Source of the DNA: DATMER01 sp034667225
GTDB taxonomy: Bacteria > Acidobacteriota > Thermoanaerobaculia > Multivoradales > UBA5704
Assembly: GCA_034667225.1 (NCBI GenBank)
Contig: JAXDKG010000017.1
Span: 124,001-188,000 of the forward strand
DNA: 64,000 nt
Direction: 5' to 3'
The notes below the pieces were generated by a model, which was not told where the DNA came from, did no database searches, and worked only from the letters and a program-made list of their open reading frames with translations. Position 1 is the stretch's first letter, and the number at the start of each line of letters is the position of its first letter. Both the position numbers and the translations under genes were made by a program. Positions 32,023-42,616 of this stretch are shown here, piece after piece.

Positions 32023-34267
32023 CGGCCGTCACCTCGATCTCTCGCCGGAAGGTCGTCCCGCCGTTCTCTTTCGAGAACCAGCTCACGTTTTCGAACACCG
32101 GATCGAGCTCCAGCACGTAGCGGCCCGGCTGCGCCGGCGCGACGATGTCCTGCTGGACATCGACCTGTCCCCCGGGCGGTACGGGCCCGGGCAACTCCGT
32201 GCGTTCTCCCTCCCATAGGACTGGACGGCCGTCCGGGGTCCGCCAGTGGTACGAAAGGCGCACGCGGGCGCCGCCGCGGTTCGGCCAGGTGACTTTACTC
32301 TTGTTGGACAGCCGCGTCGCGACGGTGAACTTCCAGCCGGCCGGCACCTTGGCCGGCACGATCGTATCCCCCCAGAGAACGTCGTAGAGATCCGCGTCGA
32401 GCGCCTCGCCCGAGCCGAGGTAGGTGAGCTCGGCCCCCACGAAGAAGGATTCCTCGACCTTCGTGTTCGACGCAAAGTAAGGGCAGGATTCCGGCGGCAG
32501 CTCGCGCGTCCAGTGACGGATGCGGCCGGTCGCGGGGGTCACGAGCATGCGGTAGGCGTACTGCGACCCGGCTTTGATGGTCCATACCCGGGTGGCTTTG
32601 CCGGGCTTCAGCTCCACGCGCTGGTTCTCGCCGGCCTTCAGGGTCAGCTCCTGTGAGGCGTCGCCCATTTCGATCCCGACACGGTTCCGCGGCGCCGGGG
32701 TGCCGACCTGGAACACCGCTTTCTCGATAGGCTGGTCCGCGATCAGGTAGATCTCCACCTGATCGTTGCCGCGCACCCACATCGGATCCAAAGGCAGGAA
32801 CTGGTCGCGGCGGCCGATCAGGCGGAAGTCGCCGAGAGGGACGCGGTGATAGCCGGGGACGTTGCGGAGCGTCAGCTCCAGCGGCAGCCAGCGGAATGGG
32901 ATGTTGCGCACGTGAGCCTGGAGCGTGGGCTCGGGTCCGCCGGCTCCGAACGGGGTGAAGAGCAGCGGTCCGAGGAACAGGCCGGCGAACGCATATCCCG
33001 CGGGGACGGTCCAGCGCGGCCGGATGCGCGTCACCAGGAAGAGAAACGCCGGATAGACGTTGACGAAGTAGCGGTTGCCGATGAAGCCGCCGCCCCCTTG
33101 CCAGTTCCAGGAGATCTGGACGAGGAAGAACAGGGCGATCCCGATCACCCCGGCCAGCAGGAGCCAGCGCTCCACCGACCGCCGTCCATGGAAGAGGAAC
33201 AGGAGAAGAGAGAGGACGGCGAACGGCAGGTATGGGATCAGCCCGGCGTGCCGCCCCCAGAGGAAGTAGCCCACGTTGTCCGTGAATTCGCTCCAGTGGG
33301 TGTCCGGCGCGCGGAAGAGCCAAGTCATTGCGTTGCCGGTCGGAGATTCGGCCGCCGCTGCCGCTCCACCTGCCCCTGCTCGCTGGGCTCCGGCTCCCTC
33401 TCCACTCGCAGGGGGGAGAGGGTTGGGGAGAGGGGGAACAGGATCAACCGGCATCTTGCCAGGCTCGCAAACCGTAAAGCCGCCGCGTTGGGGAACCCCC
33501 AGGTACGAGGTCGGCGTGCCGGTCAGGCCAAACGAGATCCCGGCAACCAAGGCCATGAAGAGGATTGCCCCGGCGATCCAGGTCCCAGCCATCTTCAACT
33601 GCCGCCGCCGGACATAACCCCACAACGGAGCGATGCCGACGGCCGCGAGCATCGGCTTGTTGTAGACCGCGAAGACCAGGACTGCACCCGAGAGCGCCGC
33701 GAGAAGGAGGCTTCGCCGGTCAACGGTCTCCTCATCCCGCGGCAGTCCCCAATACAGGCAGGCGGCGACCGCCGCCATGTTGAGGATCTCGGGCTGGATC
33801 CAGAAGACGTAGGAAAAGCCGGCGCTCAGCAGGAAGAAGCCGGTGGAGTAGAGGGCCGCGATGCCGTCCTCGTTGAAGCGTCGGAGGTAGCTCGCGCCCA
33901 TCCAGATCATGGCCACCGTCAACAACATGTTCAAGAAGAACAGGCCGTCGGCGCCGAACGGGCCGGCGAACGGGGCGGCGAGGAGCGAATAGATGTACGG
34001 CTTGCCGAAATGGACCGTGTGCCAGCCGTCGCGGGTCATCAGGATCAGGTTGTTGACCGGCTGGTAAGGGAACTCCTGGAAGAGGCGGTCGATGTCCCGG
34101 ACCTCGACCTTCAGGTCGCCGTCGTGGGCCAGGCTGAGCGCCATGAGGTAGTAGGCCGCCTCGTCGGCCTTGAGATGGGTCGGCAGCCCGGGCTTGCCCA
34201 AGGCGAGCGGGAACAGCAGCAGGAACAGCGAGACCGAGATGAGGGCCAGCCGGACATTGGAGCTCAC
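32012..34267 (-). CDS. Integral membrane glycosyltransferase-like protein (GT39/PMT-type)
   Basis: The 751-residue protein resembles dolichyl/undecaprenyl-phosphate sugar transferases. A first membrane segment (VRLALISVSLFLLLFPLALG) is followed by a first loop containing HLKADEAAYYLMALSLAHDG with the acidic pair, then HTVHFGKPYIYSLLAAPF. About ten more membrane helices run to around residue 450. The remaining 300 residues are a beta-rich extracytoplasmic part. GTG 34267 is chosen because the frame extends upstream to 35083 only through antisense of the dioxygenase gene. No clear ribosome binding site is present. Around residues 277-310 there is a low-complexity insertion (PLPNPLPPASGEGAG) encoded by a repetitive DNA element listed separately. 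Confidence 0.78.
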   Translation of the reverse strand: MSSNVRLALISVSLFLLLFPLALGKPGLPTHLKADEAAYYLMALSLAHDGDLKVEVRDIDRLFQEFPYQPVNNLILMTRDGWHTVHFGKPYIYSLLAAPFAGPFGADGLFFLNMLLTVAMIWMGASYLRRFNEDGIAALYSTGFFLLSAGFSYVFWIQPEILNMAAVAACLYWGLPRDEETVDRRSLLLAALSGAVLVFAVYNKPMLAAVGIAPLWGYVRRRQLKMAGTWIAGAILFMALVAGISFGLTGTPTSYLGVPQRGGFTVCEPGKMPVDPVPPLPNPLPPASGEGAGAQRAGAGGAAAAAESPTGNAMTWLFRAPDTHWSEFTDNVGYFLWGRHAGLIPYLPFAVLSLLLFLFHGRRSVERWLLLAGVIGIALFFLVQISWNWQGGGGFIGNRYFVNVYPAFLFLVTRIRPRWTVPAGYAFAGLFLGPLLFTPFGAGGPEPTLQAHVRNIPFRWLPLELTLRNVPGYHRVPLGDFRLIGRRDQFLPLDPMWVRGNDQVEIYLIADQPIEKAVFQVGTPAPRNRVGIEMGDASQELTLKAGENQRVELKPGKATRVWTIKAGSQYAYRMLVTPATGRIRHWTRELPPESCPYFASNTKVEESFFVGAELTYLGSGEALDADLYDVLWGDTIVPAKVPAGWKFTVATRLSNKSKVTWPNRGGARVRLSYHWRTPDGRPVLWEGERTELPGPVPPGGQVDVQQDIVAPAQPGRYVLELDPVFENVSWFSKENGGTTFRREIEVTADAR
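33389..33437. repeat. REP-like palindromic element inside the glycosyltransferase gene
   Basis: CCCTCTCC at 33396-33403 and GGAGAGGG at 33415-33422 form an 8-bp stem with an 11-base loop, followed by a second GGGGAGAGGGGG block. Such CCCTCTCC/GGGGAGAGGG palindromes are usually intergenic in high-GC bacteria. Here the element is inside an open reading frame and adds PLPNPLPPASGEG plus an Ala/Gly-rich tail to the protein without breaking the frame. Confidence 0.65.
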
Positions 34268-34342
34268 GGCGAGGGAGTGTAGCAGGAGGGCTGTGATAGA
34301 GTCCTGATCTGCGTTATCCGTTTCTTTTGAAGGGATTCCGAG

Positions 34343-35281
34343 ATGAACACCCTCTACTTTGACTCTGCCTTCGACGACGACCGTCGCCGGCAGGCCCTGT
34401 ACCAGGGGCAGATCTTCGTCTTCTCTCCCCGGCCTAGCACCCTGGCCTTGACCGAGTGGGCCCGCGAGCTGATCCAGGAGGCTTTCCATCCGATCGACCC
34501 GGTCCATGCCCAGGACAGCCTGCCGGTGGAGCGCTTCGTGGAGATCGTGGCCCCCCTGAAGCCGCGCTTCATCCATCATCCGAAGACCCTGGAGCTGCTG
34601 CTGAATCTCCTGAGGGATTTCGGGGTGGACATGGACAAGCTCTATTTCGACGTTCCCCGCATGCGGGTGGCGACGAGCGGCGGCTATTTGAATGCCGGGG
34701 TGGCCTACGTCCTCCATCCGCACCGGGATATCTGGTACTCGTCTCCGCTCTCCCAGCTCAACTGGTGGCTGCCGGTGTTCGAGTTCGAGTCCGAGAGCTC
34801 GTTCGCGTTCCACCCGCGCTGGTGGGGCGAGCCGGTGCGGAACAGCTCCGGCGAGTACAACCACTACGAGTGGAACCGGGTCGGCCGCGCGCAGTCCGCG
34901 ACGCAGGTCAAGACCGACACGCGCAAGCAGCCCCGGCCGCTGGACGAGATCGACCTGGAGCCTCAGTGCCGGGTGGTCTGCCCGCCGGGAGGCCTGCTCC
35001 TCTTCTCGGGGGCGCACCTGCACTCGACCGTGCCGAACACCTCGGGCCGCACCCGCTTCAGCATCGACTTCCGGACCGCGCACCTGGACGAGCTGGCCAC
35101 CCGGGGAGGGGCGCCGAACCTCGACCGCGAGTGCACCGGCACGACCCTTTTCGAGCTGCGGCGCGCCTCGGACCTCACGCCCGTGCCGGAGGAGATCATC
35201 CGGCTCTACGATCCGAACCCGCCGGAGGACCGGGAAGGGCTGGTCTTCAAGCCGCCCGCGGACGTGCTTGCTTCAAAGTGA
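34343..35281 (+). CDS. 2-oxoglutarate/Fe(II)-dependent dioxygenase-like protein
   Basis: The 312-residue protein has the 2OG oxygenase facial triad: HPHRD near residues 130-134 (H-x-D), the distal His in FSGAHLHSTVPN and the 2OG-binding Arg in GRTRFSIDFR. The core sequence LNWWLPVFEFE and the double-stranded beta-helix pattern match the phytanoyl-CoA-dioxygenase-like superfamily. The substrate is unknown. The gene is followed by a polysaccharide deacetylase with a likely 14-base overlap, suggesting a shared role in cell-surface or natural-product chemistry. The 75 bases before its ATG separate it from the divergent glycosyltransferase gene. Confidence 0.8.
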   Translation: MNTLYFDSAFDDDRRRQALYQGQIFVFSPRPSTLALTEWARELIQEAFHPIDPVHAQDSLPVERFVEIVAPLKPRFIHHPKTLELLLNLLRDFGVDMDKLYFDVPRMRVATSGGYLNAGVAYVLHPHRDIWYSSPLSQLNWWLPVFEFESESSFAFHPRWWGEPVRNSSGEYNHYEWNRVGRAQSATQVKTDTRKQPRPLDEIDLEPQCRVVCPPGGLLLFSGAHLHSTVPNTSGRTRFSIDFRTAHLDELATRGGAPNLDRECTGTTLFELRRASDLTPVPEEIIRLYDPNPPEDREGLVFKPPADVLASK

Positions 35282-36050
35282 CACGGTCCTCCCCTACGAA
35301 AGCTCGCTGAGCGCGGGGGCCCTCCCTCGCGCCAAGGAGCTGGTCAAAGGGGTGCTCTCCGCGAGCGCGCTGCCGCTCGGCACGATTATCCGAGTCTCCA
35401 CCCGCGAGCCGGTCCTCGCCCTCACCTTCGACGACGGCCCCCATCCCGAGGACACTCCGCCGCTCCTGGAGCTGTTGGAGCGCCACGGAGCCAAGGGGAC
35501 CTTCTTCATGGTGGGGAAGAGCGCCCGTCGCTGGCCCGAGCTGGTGAAGAGGGTGGCGGACGGCGGCCATGCCATCGGCAATCACACCTGGGATCATCAG
35601 TCCATGCCGCTGCTGACCGGGAGCTATCGCCGGAAGCAGATCGAGTGGTGCGCCGAGGCTCTGACTCCTCATGGAACAAAGCTGTTTCGTCCCCCTTACG
35701 GCGAGCAGAGCCTGGGCTCGCGCCTGGACATCCTCCGGGCCGGTCACGACGTGGTCTGCTGGGATGTGATCGCCGAGGACTGGCGGGACGACCCGCCCGA
35801 AGCGTTGGTGGCACGGGTCTATCGAAGGCTGAGGCGGGGGAGCATCGTCCTCTTCCACGACACTCTCTACACGACTGTCGAGGAGGACTGGAAGGATCGA
35901 AGGCCCATGAGGGCCGCGGTGGAGCAGCTTTTGGTAGACCTCAAGGATTATCGATTCGTGACCGTCCCCGAGCTGCTCAAGCTGGGCCGCCCGTTCCGCT
36001 GGCACTGGTATCAGCCGGCACGGTTGGATTGGCTGGAGCGGGTCCGCTGA
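35268..36050 (+). CDS. Polysaccharide deacetylase (NodB-like)
   Basis: The 260-residue protein carries the carbohydrate esterase 4 motifs: ALTFDDGPHPED (catalytic Asp and metal Asp), GNHTWDHQ (metal His pair), FRPPYGEQ (groove Arg) and IVLFHDT (catalytic His). It probably removes N-acetyl groups from a surface polysaccharide. No signal peptide is seen, so it may act in the cytoplasm or be exported otherwise. The open frame starts at 34692, but that part is out of frame with the dioxygenase. I chose TTG 35268, which overlaps the upstream stop; GTG 35352 is a shorter alternative that still keeps all catalytic motifs. Confidence 0.85.
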   Translation: MLQSDTVLPYESSLSAGALPRAKELVKGVLSASALPLGTIIRVSTREPVLALTFDDGPHPEDTPPLLELLERHGAKGTFFMVGKSARRWPELVKRVADGGHAIGNHTWDHQSMPLLTGSYRRKQIEWCAEALTPHGTKLFRPPYGEQSLGSRLDILRAGHDVVCWDVIAEDWRDDPPEALVARVYRRLRRGSIVLFHDTLYTTVEEDWKDRRPMRAAVEQLLVDLKDYRFVTVPELLKLGRPFRWHWYQPARLDWLERVR

Positions 36051-36053
36051 GCT

Positions 36054-36761
36054 TCAGCACTTGACCGTCTTGCGCTTCTTGCCCAGGGCCCCTCGCTTGC
36101 GGACCTTTTCGATGTACTCCGGGGCGGAGGGGACCACGCAGGCGGTGCCGTTCATGTCCACCGTCACCCGACCCATGGTTGCAGCGGTCTGGAGGGCCGA
36201 CTCCGTCAGTTCCTTCACGTAGCTGCCCACGGCTATCACGAAGCCATTCATGGCGTAGCGCACGCGGTTCGGCTGGTCGTGGATCGTGGCCTGCACGCGC
36301 TTCAGGAGCTGGCGCAGCTCGGACAGGTCGAGGTCGGTATCGGCCTTGAGCGCCACCAGGCTGCTGAACGTCGACCAGCCCGCCGCCGCCACCCTCGCCT
36401 GATCGGATTCGATCCACTCCCGGGCCAGCTCGAGGCCGTGACGGCCCTCCGCGGCCACCCAGGGCACCGTGTATTCGCTGATCGCGGAGCAATGCGCCTT
36501 CTCGACCCAGCGGCGGAGGTCGTCGACGGTCATCCTGAGGTCGTCGGCGATGAGTCCCGCCAGGTACATGGCGTCATAGATGCCGGTGTCGTAGAGGTCC
36601 AGCGCCAGTTGGTAATCCTTCTTGATGCGCTTCTGGACCTTCTTGAGCTCCTCGATCTTCACTCCGAACAGGGGCTCCGGAATGCCGTGCTTGCGTATCA
36701 CCGCCTTGTAGCTCTCCGAGCCGAGCGGCCTGAGCTCTGCCACGATCTCTTCTGCGTTCAT
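36054..36761 (-). CDS. DNA alkylation repair protein (AlkD-like HEAT protein)
   Basis: The 235-residue protein matches the AlkD-like DNA alkylation repair family of HEAT-like helical repeats: YKAVIRKHGIPEPLFGVKI, LALDLYDTGIYDAMYLAGLI, DLRRWVEKAHCSAISEYTVP and the last repeat VRYAMNGFVIAVGSYVKEL. In AlkD the motifs bind alkylated DNA and excise positively charged bases. Many homologues in this family are uncharacterised and the key active-site residues cannot be confirmed by eye here. It converges on the deacetylase gene with only 3 bases between the stops. The last residues are basic (KKRKTVK). Confidence 0.82.
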   Translation of the reverse strand: MNAEEIVAELRPLGSESYKAVIRKHGIPEPLFGVKIEELKKVQKRIKKDYQLALDLYDTGIYDAMYLAGLIADDLRMTVDDLRRWVEKAHCSAISEYTVPWVAAEGRHGLELAREWIESDQARVAAAGWSTFSSLVALKADTDLDLSELRQLLKRVQATIHDQPNRVRYAMNGFVIAVGSYVKELTESALQTAATMGRVTVDMNGTACVVPSAPEYIEKVRKRGALGKKRKTVKC

Positions 36762-36787
36762 GGGCGCTTGTCCTCCGCACAGTGATT

Positions 36788-37714
36788 TTAGCGTTCTTCG
36801 GGAACGGGCCGCGCCCTGAGAACTTCCTGCGGCCGGGGATCGGTCCTCAATCCCTCCCGCAGCCCCTGGATCTTCGCGACCGCCGCGGCCTGGTTACCCT
36901 TCAGCAGCTCCCGGAGATAAGCCACGCCGAATGCGGCCAAAGAGAAGCTGAGAAAGCTGAGCCAGTTCCACGGCCGGCCATAGCGCCGGACATACAGGGT
37001 GCTGCTCCGTCCGAACTGGAAGTTCCGCCCTGGGCTGTAGCCGCCTGTCGTGTAGGCAACCATGTGGTAGAGGACGGCCCGGTGCGCGTAGACGCAGCGG
37101 AAGCCCTTCCTCTTGGCCCGGGTGCAGAAATCTGCGTCGTCCACGCAGATGAAGAAAAGGGGGTCCCAGGGACCGGCGGCCTCGGCTGCTTCGCGCTTGA
37201 TCAGGATGGCGCAGCCGTTGATGTAGTCCACCTCGGCGTCCTGGTCATACTGCCCTCGGTCGATCTCGCCGTAGCCGCGCTCGTGGGTGATCGACTCGCG
37301 GAAGCGGAGCTTGCCGCCAGCGGACCAGAGGCGCTGCCGGTCCCCGTGGAAGTAGCATTTCGGGCCGGTCACGCCGATCCGGGGATCGCTCTCGGCCACT
37401 TCGACCAGCCGGTCGAGCATGTCGGGCTCCACCTCGATGTCGTTGTTCAGGAGCAGGACGTAGTCGTACCCGTTCTCGAACGCCCAGCGGAAACCGGCGG
37501 CATAGCCGGACGAGCTGCCGCGGTTGACCTCCACCCGGAGCTGTTTGAGATCGGGATACCCCTGAGCCAGAGCCTCGGGCGAGCCGTCGGTCGAAGCATT
37601 GTCGAGGACGATCAGGTCGAAGGCGGGGTAGGTCATCCGCCGCAGGCTCTCGATTGCCTGCATGGTGACCTCCTTGCCGTTGTAGTTGACCACGATGGCC
37701 GCGACCCTCTTCAT
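36788..37714 (-). CDS. Family 2 glycosyltransferase (rhamnosyltransferase-like)
   Basis: The 308-residue GT-A enzyme starts VAAIVVNYNGKEV, followed by IVLDNASTDGSPEAL and the DxD-like YVLLLNNDIEVEPDML motif. GGKLRFRESITHERGYGEID and DPLFFICVDDADFCTRAKRK follow, typical of WcaA/rhamnosyltransferase-type GT2 proteins. A hydrophobic C-terminal segment (WLSFLSFSLAAFGVAYLREL) may attach it to the membrane. ATG 37714 (MKRVAAIV) is chosen over GTG 37732, which adds only VESPG. The sugar and acceptor are unknown. It may cooperate with the other surface-polymer genes between 31489 and 36050. Confidence 0.85.
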   Translation of the reverse strand: MKRVAAIVVNYNGKEVTMQAIESLRRMTYPAFDLIVLDNASTDGSPEALAQGYPDLKQLRVEVNRGSSSGYAAGFRWAFENGYDYVLLLNNDIEVEPDMLDRLVEVAESDPRIGVTGPKCYFHGDRQRLWSAGGKLRFRESITHERGYGEIDRGQYDQDAEVDYINGCAILIKREAAEAAGPWDPLFFICVDDADFCTRAKRKGFRCVYAHRAVLYHMVAYTTGGYSPGRNFQFGRSSTLYVRRYGRPWNWLSFLSFSLAAFGVAYLRELLKGNQAAAVAKIQGLREGLRTDPRPQEVLRARPVPEER

Positions 37715-37770
37715 GCCGGGGGATTCAACCACAGGAAGGGCCTCCGAGCTACCGCAACTTTGCTAGAGTG

Positions 37771-37784
37771 ACTACGTATGTAGG
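37771..37784. promoter_or_regulatory. Candidate BlaI/MecI-type operator before the serine hydrolase gene
   Basis: ACTACGTATGTAG contains the perfect dyad CTACGTATGTAG (one mismatched centre pair, CTAC/GTAG arms) 24 bases before the ATG at 37807. BlaI-family operators share the ACTACA-TGTAGT core. Genes for secreted beta-lactamase-like hydrolases are frequent BlaI targets. No blaI or blaR1 gene is in the window. Confidence 0.4.
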
Positions 37785-37806
37785 CATCAATGCACTCGGA
37801 GGGTAC

Positions 37807-39429
37807 ATGAAGACAGTCTGCTTGGTCCTTTTCCTTCTCCCCGGAATCGCCGCCGCCCAGACTCCCGATCCCGCCGCCAAGGTCGACGAGATCTTCGCGG
37901 AATGGAGGTCTCAGGAGTCCCCCGGCTGCACCGTGACAGTCGCCGAAGGGGGAAAGACCCTGCTCTCCCGTGCCTACGGCATGGCGGACCTCGAGCACGA
38001 CGCGCCCATCACGCCCACCACGATCTTCGAGGCGGGCTCGGTCTCCAAGCAGTTCACCGCCACCGCGGCCCTGCTCCTGATCCAGCAGGGGAAGCTCTCG
38101 CTCACGGACGACGTGCGCAAGTACGTGCCCGAGCTTCCCGAGTACGGCAAGCCGATCACGATCGATCACCTGATCCATCACACCAGCGGCCTGCGGGATT
38201 GGGGCGCGGTGGCCGCGATCAGCGGCTGGCCGCGGGGGACACGCATCCACACCCATGCCCACATGCTTGACATCGCATCGCGCCAGAAGGCCCTCAACTA
38301 CGAGCCGGGCGCCGAGTTCTCCTACACGAACACGGGGTACAACCTCCTCGCCGTGATCGTGGGACGGATCACCGGACAGAGCTTTGCCGAGTTCACGCGG
38401 CAGCAGATCTTCGAGCCCCTGGGCATGAAGCACACCTCATGGCGCGACGATTTCACCCGCGTCGTCAAGGGGCGCGCCATCGCCTACGTCAAGGCGGAGG
38501 ACGGCTTCCACAGCGAGATGCCTTTCGAAAACGTGCACGGCAATGGCGGGCTGCTGACCACGTCCGAGGACCTGCTCCTCTGGAACGAGAACTTCACGCA
38601 CGGCAAGGTGGGCGGCCCTGCCCTGATCGAGGCGCTGCAACGGCGCGGGCTGCTCAACGACAACCGGGAGATCGAGTATGCCGGCGGCCTCTTCATGCTC
38701 GATTACGAGGGATTGCCGGAGGTCAGCCATGGCGGCGCCACGGCCGGCTACCGGGCATTCCTGGCGAGATACCCGGAGCAGAAACTCTCCGTCGCCGTCC
38801 TCTGCAACCTGGGGGACATCGATCCCGACGGGCTCTCCCACCGCGTCGCAGATCTATTTCTGACTGGAAAGAAGGCCGCGGCTCCTGCCCCGGCCACGGT
38901 CGAGCTCCCCTCCGCGGAGATCGCCGCCAAGGCGGGGCTCTATCGCAACCGCCGCACGGGCGTGATCCTTGGAATGAAGATGGAAGAGGGGGGCAAGCTG
39001 CGCACGCGCGGAGGGCGCACGGTCACGCCGCTCTCCTCCTCCCTGTTCCTGGTGGATAACGGCTCGAAGCTCGATTTCGTCACCGGCTCGGATGGCAAGA
39101 TAACCGGCCTGCGCGTCCTCACTCCCGATGGTGACAGCATTCCCTACGACCGGGTGGAGGAGGCCGCTCCGACCGCCGCTCAACTCGCCGAGTACGTGGG
39201 CGAATACACGAGCGACGAGGCCGAGGTCACCTACAAGGCCGTGATGGAGGAGGGCAAGCTGCTCATCAAGGGGCGTCCGGATGTATCGATCGCTCTGACG
39301 CCGCTCTATGCCGACGCCTTCCAATCGGACGCCGGTTTTCTGGTTCGCTTCTTCCGCAAGGATGGCAAGCTTTCCGAGCTCAGCCTCGGGCTTGATCGGG
39401 TGCGGGATTTGCGATTCACGCGGCGTTGA
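37807..39429 (+). CDS. Secreted serine hydrolase, class C beta-lactamase/DD-peptidase family
   Basis: The 540-residue protein has a signal peptide (KTVCLVLFLLPGIAAAQ) and a penicillin-binding-like domain. The SxxK motif is SVSK (Ser78, Lys81), the YxN motif is YTN in YTNTGYN near residue 172, and HGGATAG replaces the KTG box. Residues about 360-540 are extra beta-rich modules (ELPSAEIAAKAGLYRNRRTG, LAEYVGEYTSDEAEVTY), as in esterase/peptidase members often called beta-lactamase-related proteins. The start follows GGAGGG. Substrate could be a peptide, an ester or a beta-lactam. It ends 3 bases before the stop of the convergent regulator gene. Confidence 0.86.
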   Translation: MKTVCLVLFLLPGIAAAQTPDPAAKVDEIFAEWRSQESPGCTVTVAEGGKTLLSRAYGMADLEHDAPITPTTIFEAGSVSKQFTATAALLLIQQGKLSLTDDVRKYVPELPEYGKPITIDHLIHHTSGLRDWGAVAAISGWPRGTRIHTHAHMLDIASRQKALNYEPGAEFSYTNTGYNLLAVIVGRITGQSFAEFTRQQIFEPLGMKHTSWRDDFTRVVKGRAIAYVKAEDGFHSEMPFENVHGNGGLLTTSEDLLLWNENFTHGKVGGPALIEALQRRGLLNDNREIEYAGGLFMLDYEGLPEVSHGGATAGYRAFLARYPEQKLSVAVLCNLGDIDPDGLSHRVADLFLTGKKAAAPAPATVELPSAEIAAKAGLYRNRRTGVILGMKMEEGGKLRTRGGRTVTPLSSSLFLVDNGSKLDFVTGSDGKITGLRVLTPDGDSIPYDRVEEAAPTAAQLAEYVGEYTSDEAEVTYKAVMEEGKLLIKGRPDVSIALTPLYADAFQSDAGFLVRFFRKDGKLSELSLGLDRVRDLRFTRR

Positions 39430-39432
39430 TGC

Positions 39433-40829
<1,397 letters not shown>

Positions 40830-40833
<4 letters not shown>

Positions 40834-42035
40834 GGTTCTCCCTGTTGCAAGGTTATCCGGAACTTCGTTCCTGCCGCGGACGTCTCCACCAGCTCCAGAT
40901 CCCCGCCATGATCGAGCAGGATCTTCTTGGAGATCGCGAGGCCTAGGCCCATGCCCTCGCCGACCTTGCGCGTGGTGACGTAGGGCTCGAACACCCTGCC
41001 GCGGATCTCCGGCGCGATGCCCGGACCGTCGTCCGCGACTTCAACATAGATTCCGGTCCCGTTCCGGCCGACCTGAAAAGTGACGGTCCGGGCCTGAGCG
41101 TGAGCGCTGTTGTCGCACAGGTTGACCAGCGTCTGGCGGAGCAGCTCGCGGTCGACCGTGGCGAGGAACTGCCCCGGTGCCGAGACGCGCAGCGCCAGGG
41201 ACGGCCAGGCGAGGTCGAAGGTCGAGGCGAACTCGGAGACCACGGCTCCGAGGTCGTGGACCTCCAGACGCGGCTTGGGCAGGCGCGCGAACGAGGTGAA
41301 CTCGCGGGTGAAGCGGCCCAGGCGGTCGAGCTCCTCGCCGAGGCTGTCAACGGCCTGCTTGCTCTCGCCGCTCACCATCTCGCGCAATCGGGTGAGCTCC
41401 AGGCGGGCGGCAGTGAGCGGCGTCTTCATCTCGTGCGCGTGGCGGCGCGCCGTCTCCTGCCACATGGAAAGGTTTTGCAGCGCGGCCAGCCGCCTGCGGT
41501 CGCGCGCCATGACGCGGGAGGTCTCTTCGATCATCGCGGCGATCCGCCCGATCGTGTCCTTCCCCCGGTCGCCGATGTCCACGTTTTCCTGTCCGGCGGA
41601 GAGCTGCACCAAGGCCTCCCGCAGCCTGTCAATCCGCCGCTCGCGCCGGCCCTGGTGGACGAGGTGGGCGCCGCCCGCGGCAGCCAGCACGCCGCCTACC
41701 ACCATGAGGAGGATCATCTCGTAGCGCCGCAGAATTTCCTTTCTGTTGTGCTCCAGGATGCGCAGCCGGTTGAGCAGCGCCTGGTCCTCCTCGAAGCGGC
41801 CACGGTACTCGGTCTCTCGCTGCGGATCGAGGCGGGCGAGCTGCCGGCGGTCCTCCTGCGATCCCTCCAGCGCGGAGATGACCTCGGGCTGCAGCCCCAG
41901 GCGGAACCAGGCCGTGGAGAGCTGTCTTTCGAAAAGGAAGAGGACCGCGGCCGCGGCCAGGACCATCCCGCCCAGGGTGGCGGCAGTCGAGCGCCAGCTC
42001 AACGTTTTGCCCTCGGTGGCACGGCGAGCTTCCAC
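40830..42035 (-). CDS. Membrane sensor histidine kinase (NtrY-like)
   Basis: The 401-residue kinase has two membrane segments (about 21-35 and 107-125) flanking a short periplasmic helix, then a HAMP-like linker. Its HisKA domain has phosphoacceptor His201 in RRHAHEMKTPLT, and the catalytic domain has VNLCDNSAHA (N box), VADDGPGI (G1) and GLGLAISKKIL. It is the cognate partner of the sigma-54 regulator, with which it overlaps by ATGA. Its start overlaps the upstream small secreted-protein gene by 37 bases; a slightly later start is possible. The signal sensed is not evident. Confidence 0.88.
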
Positions 42036-42616
42036 TCGTATTCCTGCAATGCCGGCCTGCCGATGGAGGTCGCGAGGAGAAGGTTGAAAAGGTCGCCCGA
42101 GGGCTCCTCCAACAGGCCCGACACGGCACCGGCGCTGTCAGTAGGTTCGGCAGCGAGGCTGCGGCTGAACCAGCGCTGGGCGTCGAGCTGCTCGGACTGG
42201 GAGAACGGGATCACCCGCAGCCTCACCTCGGCCGGACCGGGAGCAGTGCGGGCGGGGAGGACCTCCAGCCGCAGGTCGCGCCACCAAGTCTCGAGCTGGT
42301 CGAAAGAGGGAAACCGGGCTCGCTGGGTGCGGCCCAGGGTGTCGGCGCGGGTGACCAGCCAGATCTCGTCCCACAGCTCGTAGCGGATGTCGATCCGGGC
42401 TCCGCCCCGCGCCTTGCCGCCGCCGAGACGGACCTCGAAGGCGAGGGTGGTGGTGAGCCCGGTCCCCAGATGCTCGCGTACCTCCCCGTTGTGCAGCAGG
42501 GGAGGCAACCGGGTGAGAGCCACGCCTTCCGCGCTCCGCTCCAGGGCCGGTCCTGCCGCCACCAGTGGGGCGGCGATAAAGAGCCCTAGCCAAAGAGACA
42601 CGGCTGTGAACCTCAT
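41999..42616 (-). CDS. Secreted hypothetical protein, DUF4390-like
   Basis: The 205-residue protein has a signal peptide (FTAVSLWLGLFIAAPLVAAG). The mature part is beta-rich (TGLTTTLAFEVRLGG, then RIDIRYELWDEIWLVTR), ending FQEYEWKLAVPP-like. Small proteins of this type, annotated as DUF4390 in proteobacteria, sit next to NtrY/NtrX-like kinase genes, which fits this operon; the family assignment is from context and general appearance. It overlaps its upstream partner (the outer-membrane protein gene) by 4 bases. It could be the periplasmic signal-input component for the kinase. Confidence 0.65.
   Translation of the reverse strand: MRFTAVSLWLGLFIAAPLVAAGPALERSAEGVALTRLPPLLHNGEVREHLGTGLTTTLAFEVRLGGGKARGGARIDIRYELWDEIWLVTRADTLGRTQRARFPSFDQLETWWRDLRLEVLPARTAPGPAEVRLRVIPFSQSEQLDAQRWFSRSLAAEPTDSAGAVSGLLEEPSGDLFNLLLATSIGRPALQEYEWKLAVPPRAKR

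Noticed and set aside
32846..34282. A 478-codon plus-strand frame antisense to the glycosyltransferase gene
   Set aside because: Composition is that of a shadow frame (Arg/Glu/Asp-rich) and the minus strand has coherent membrane helices.
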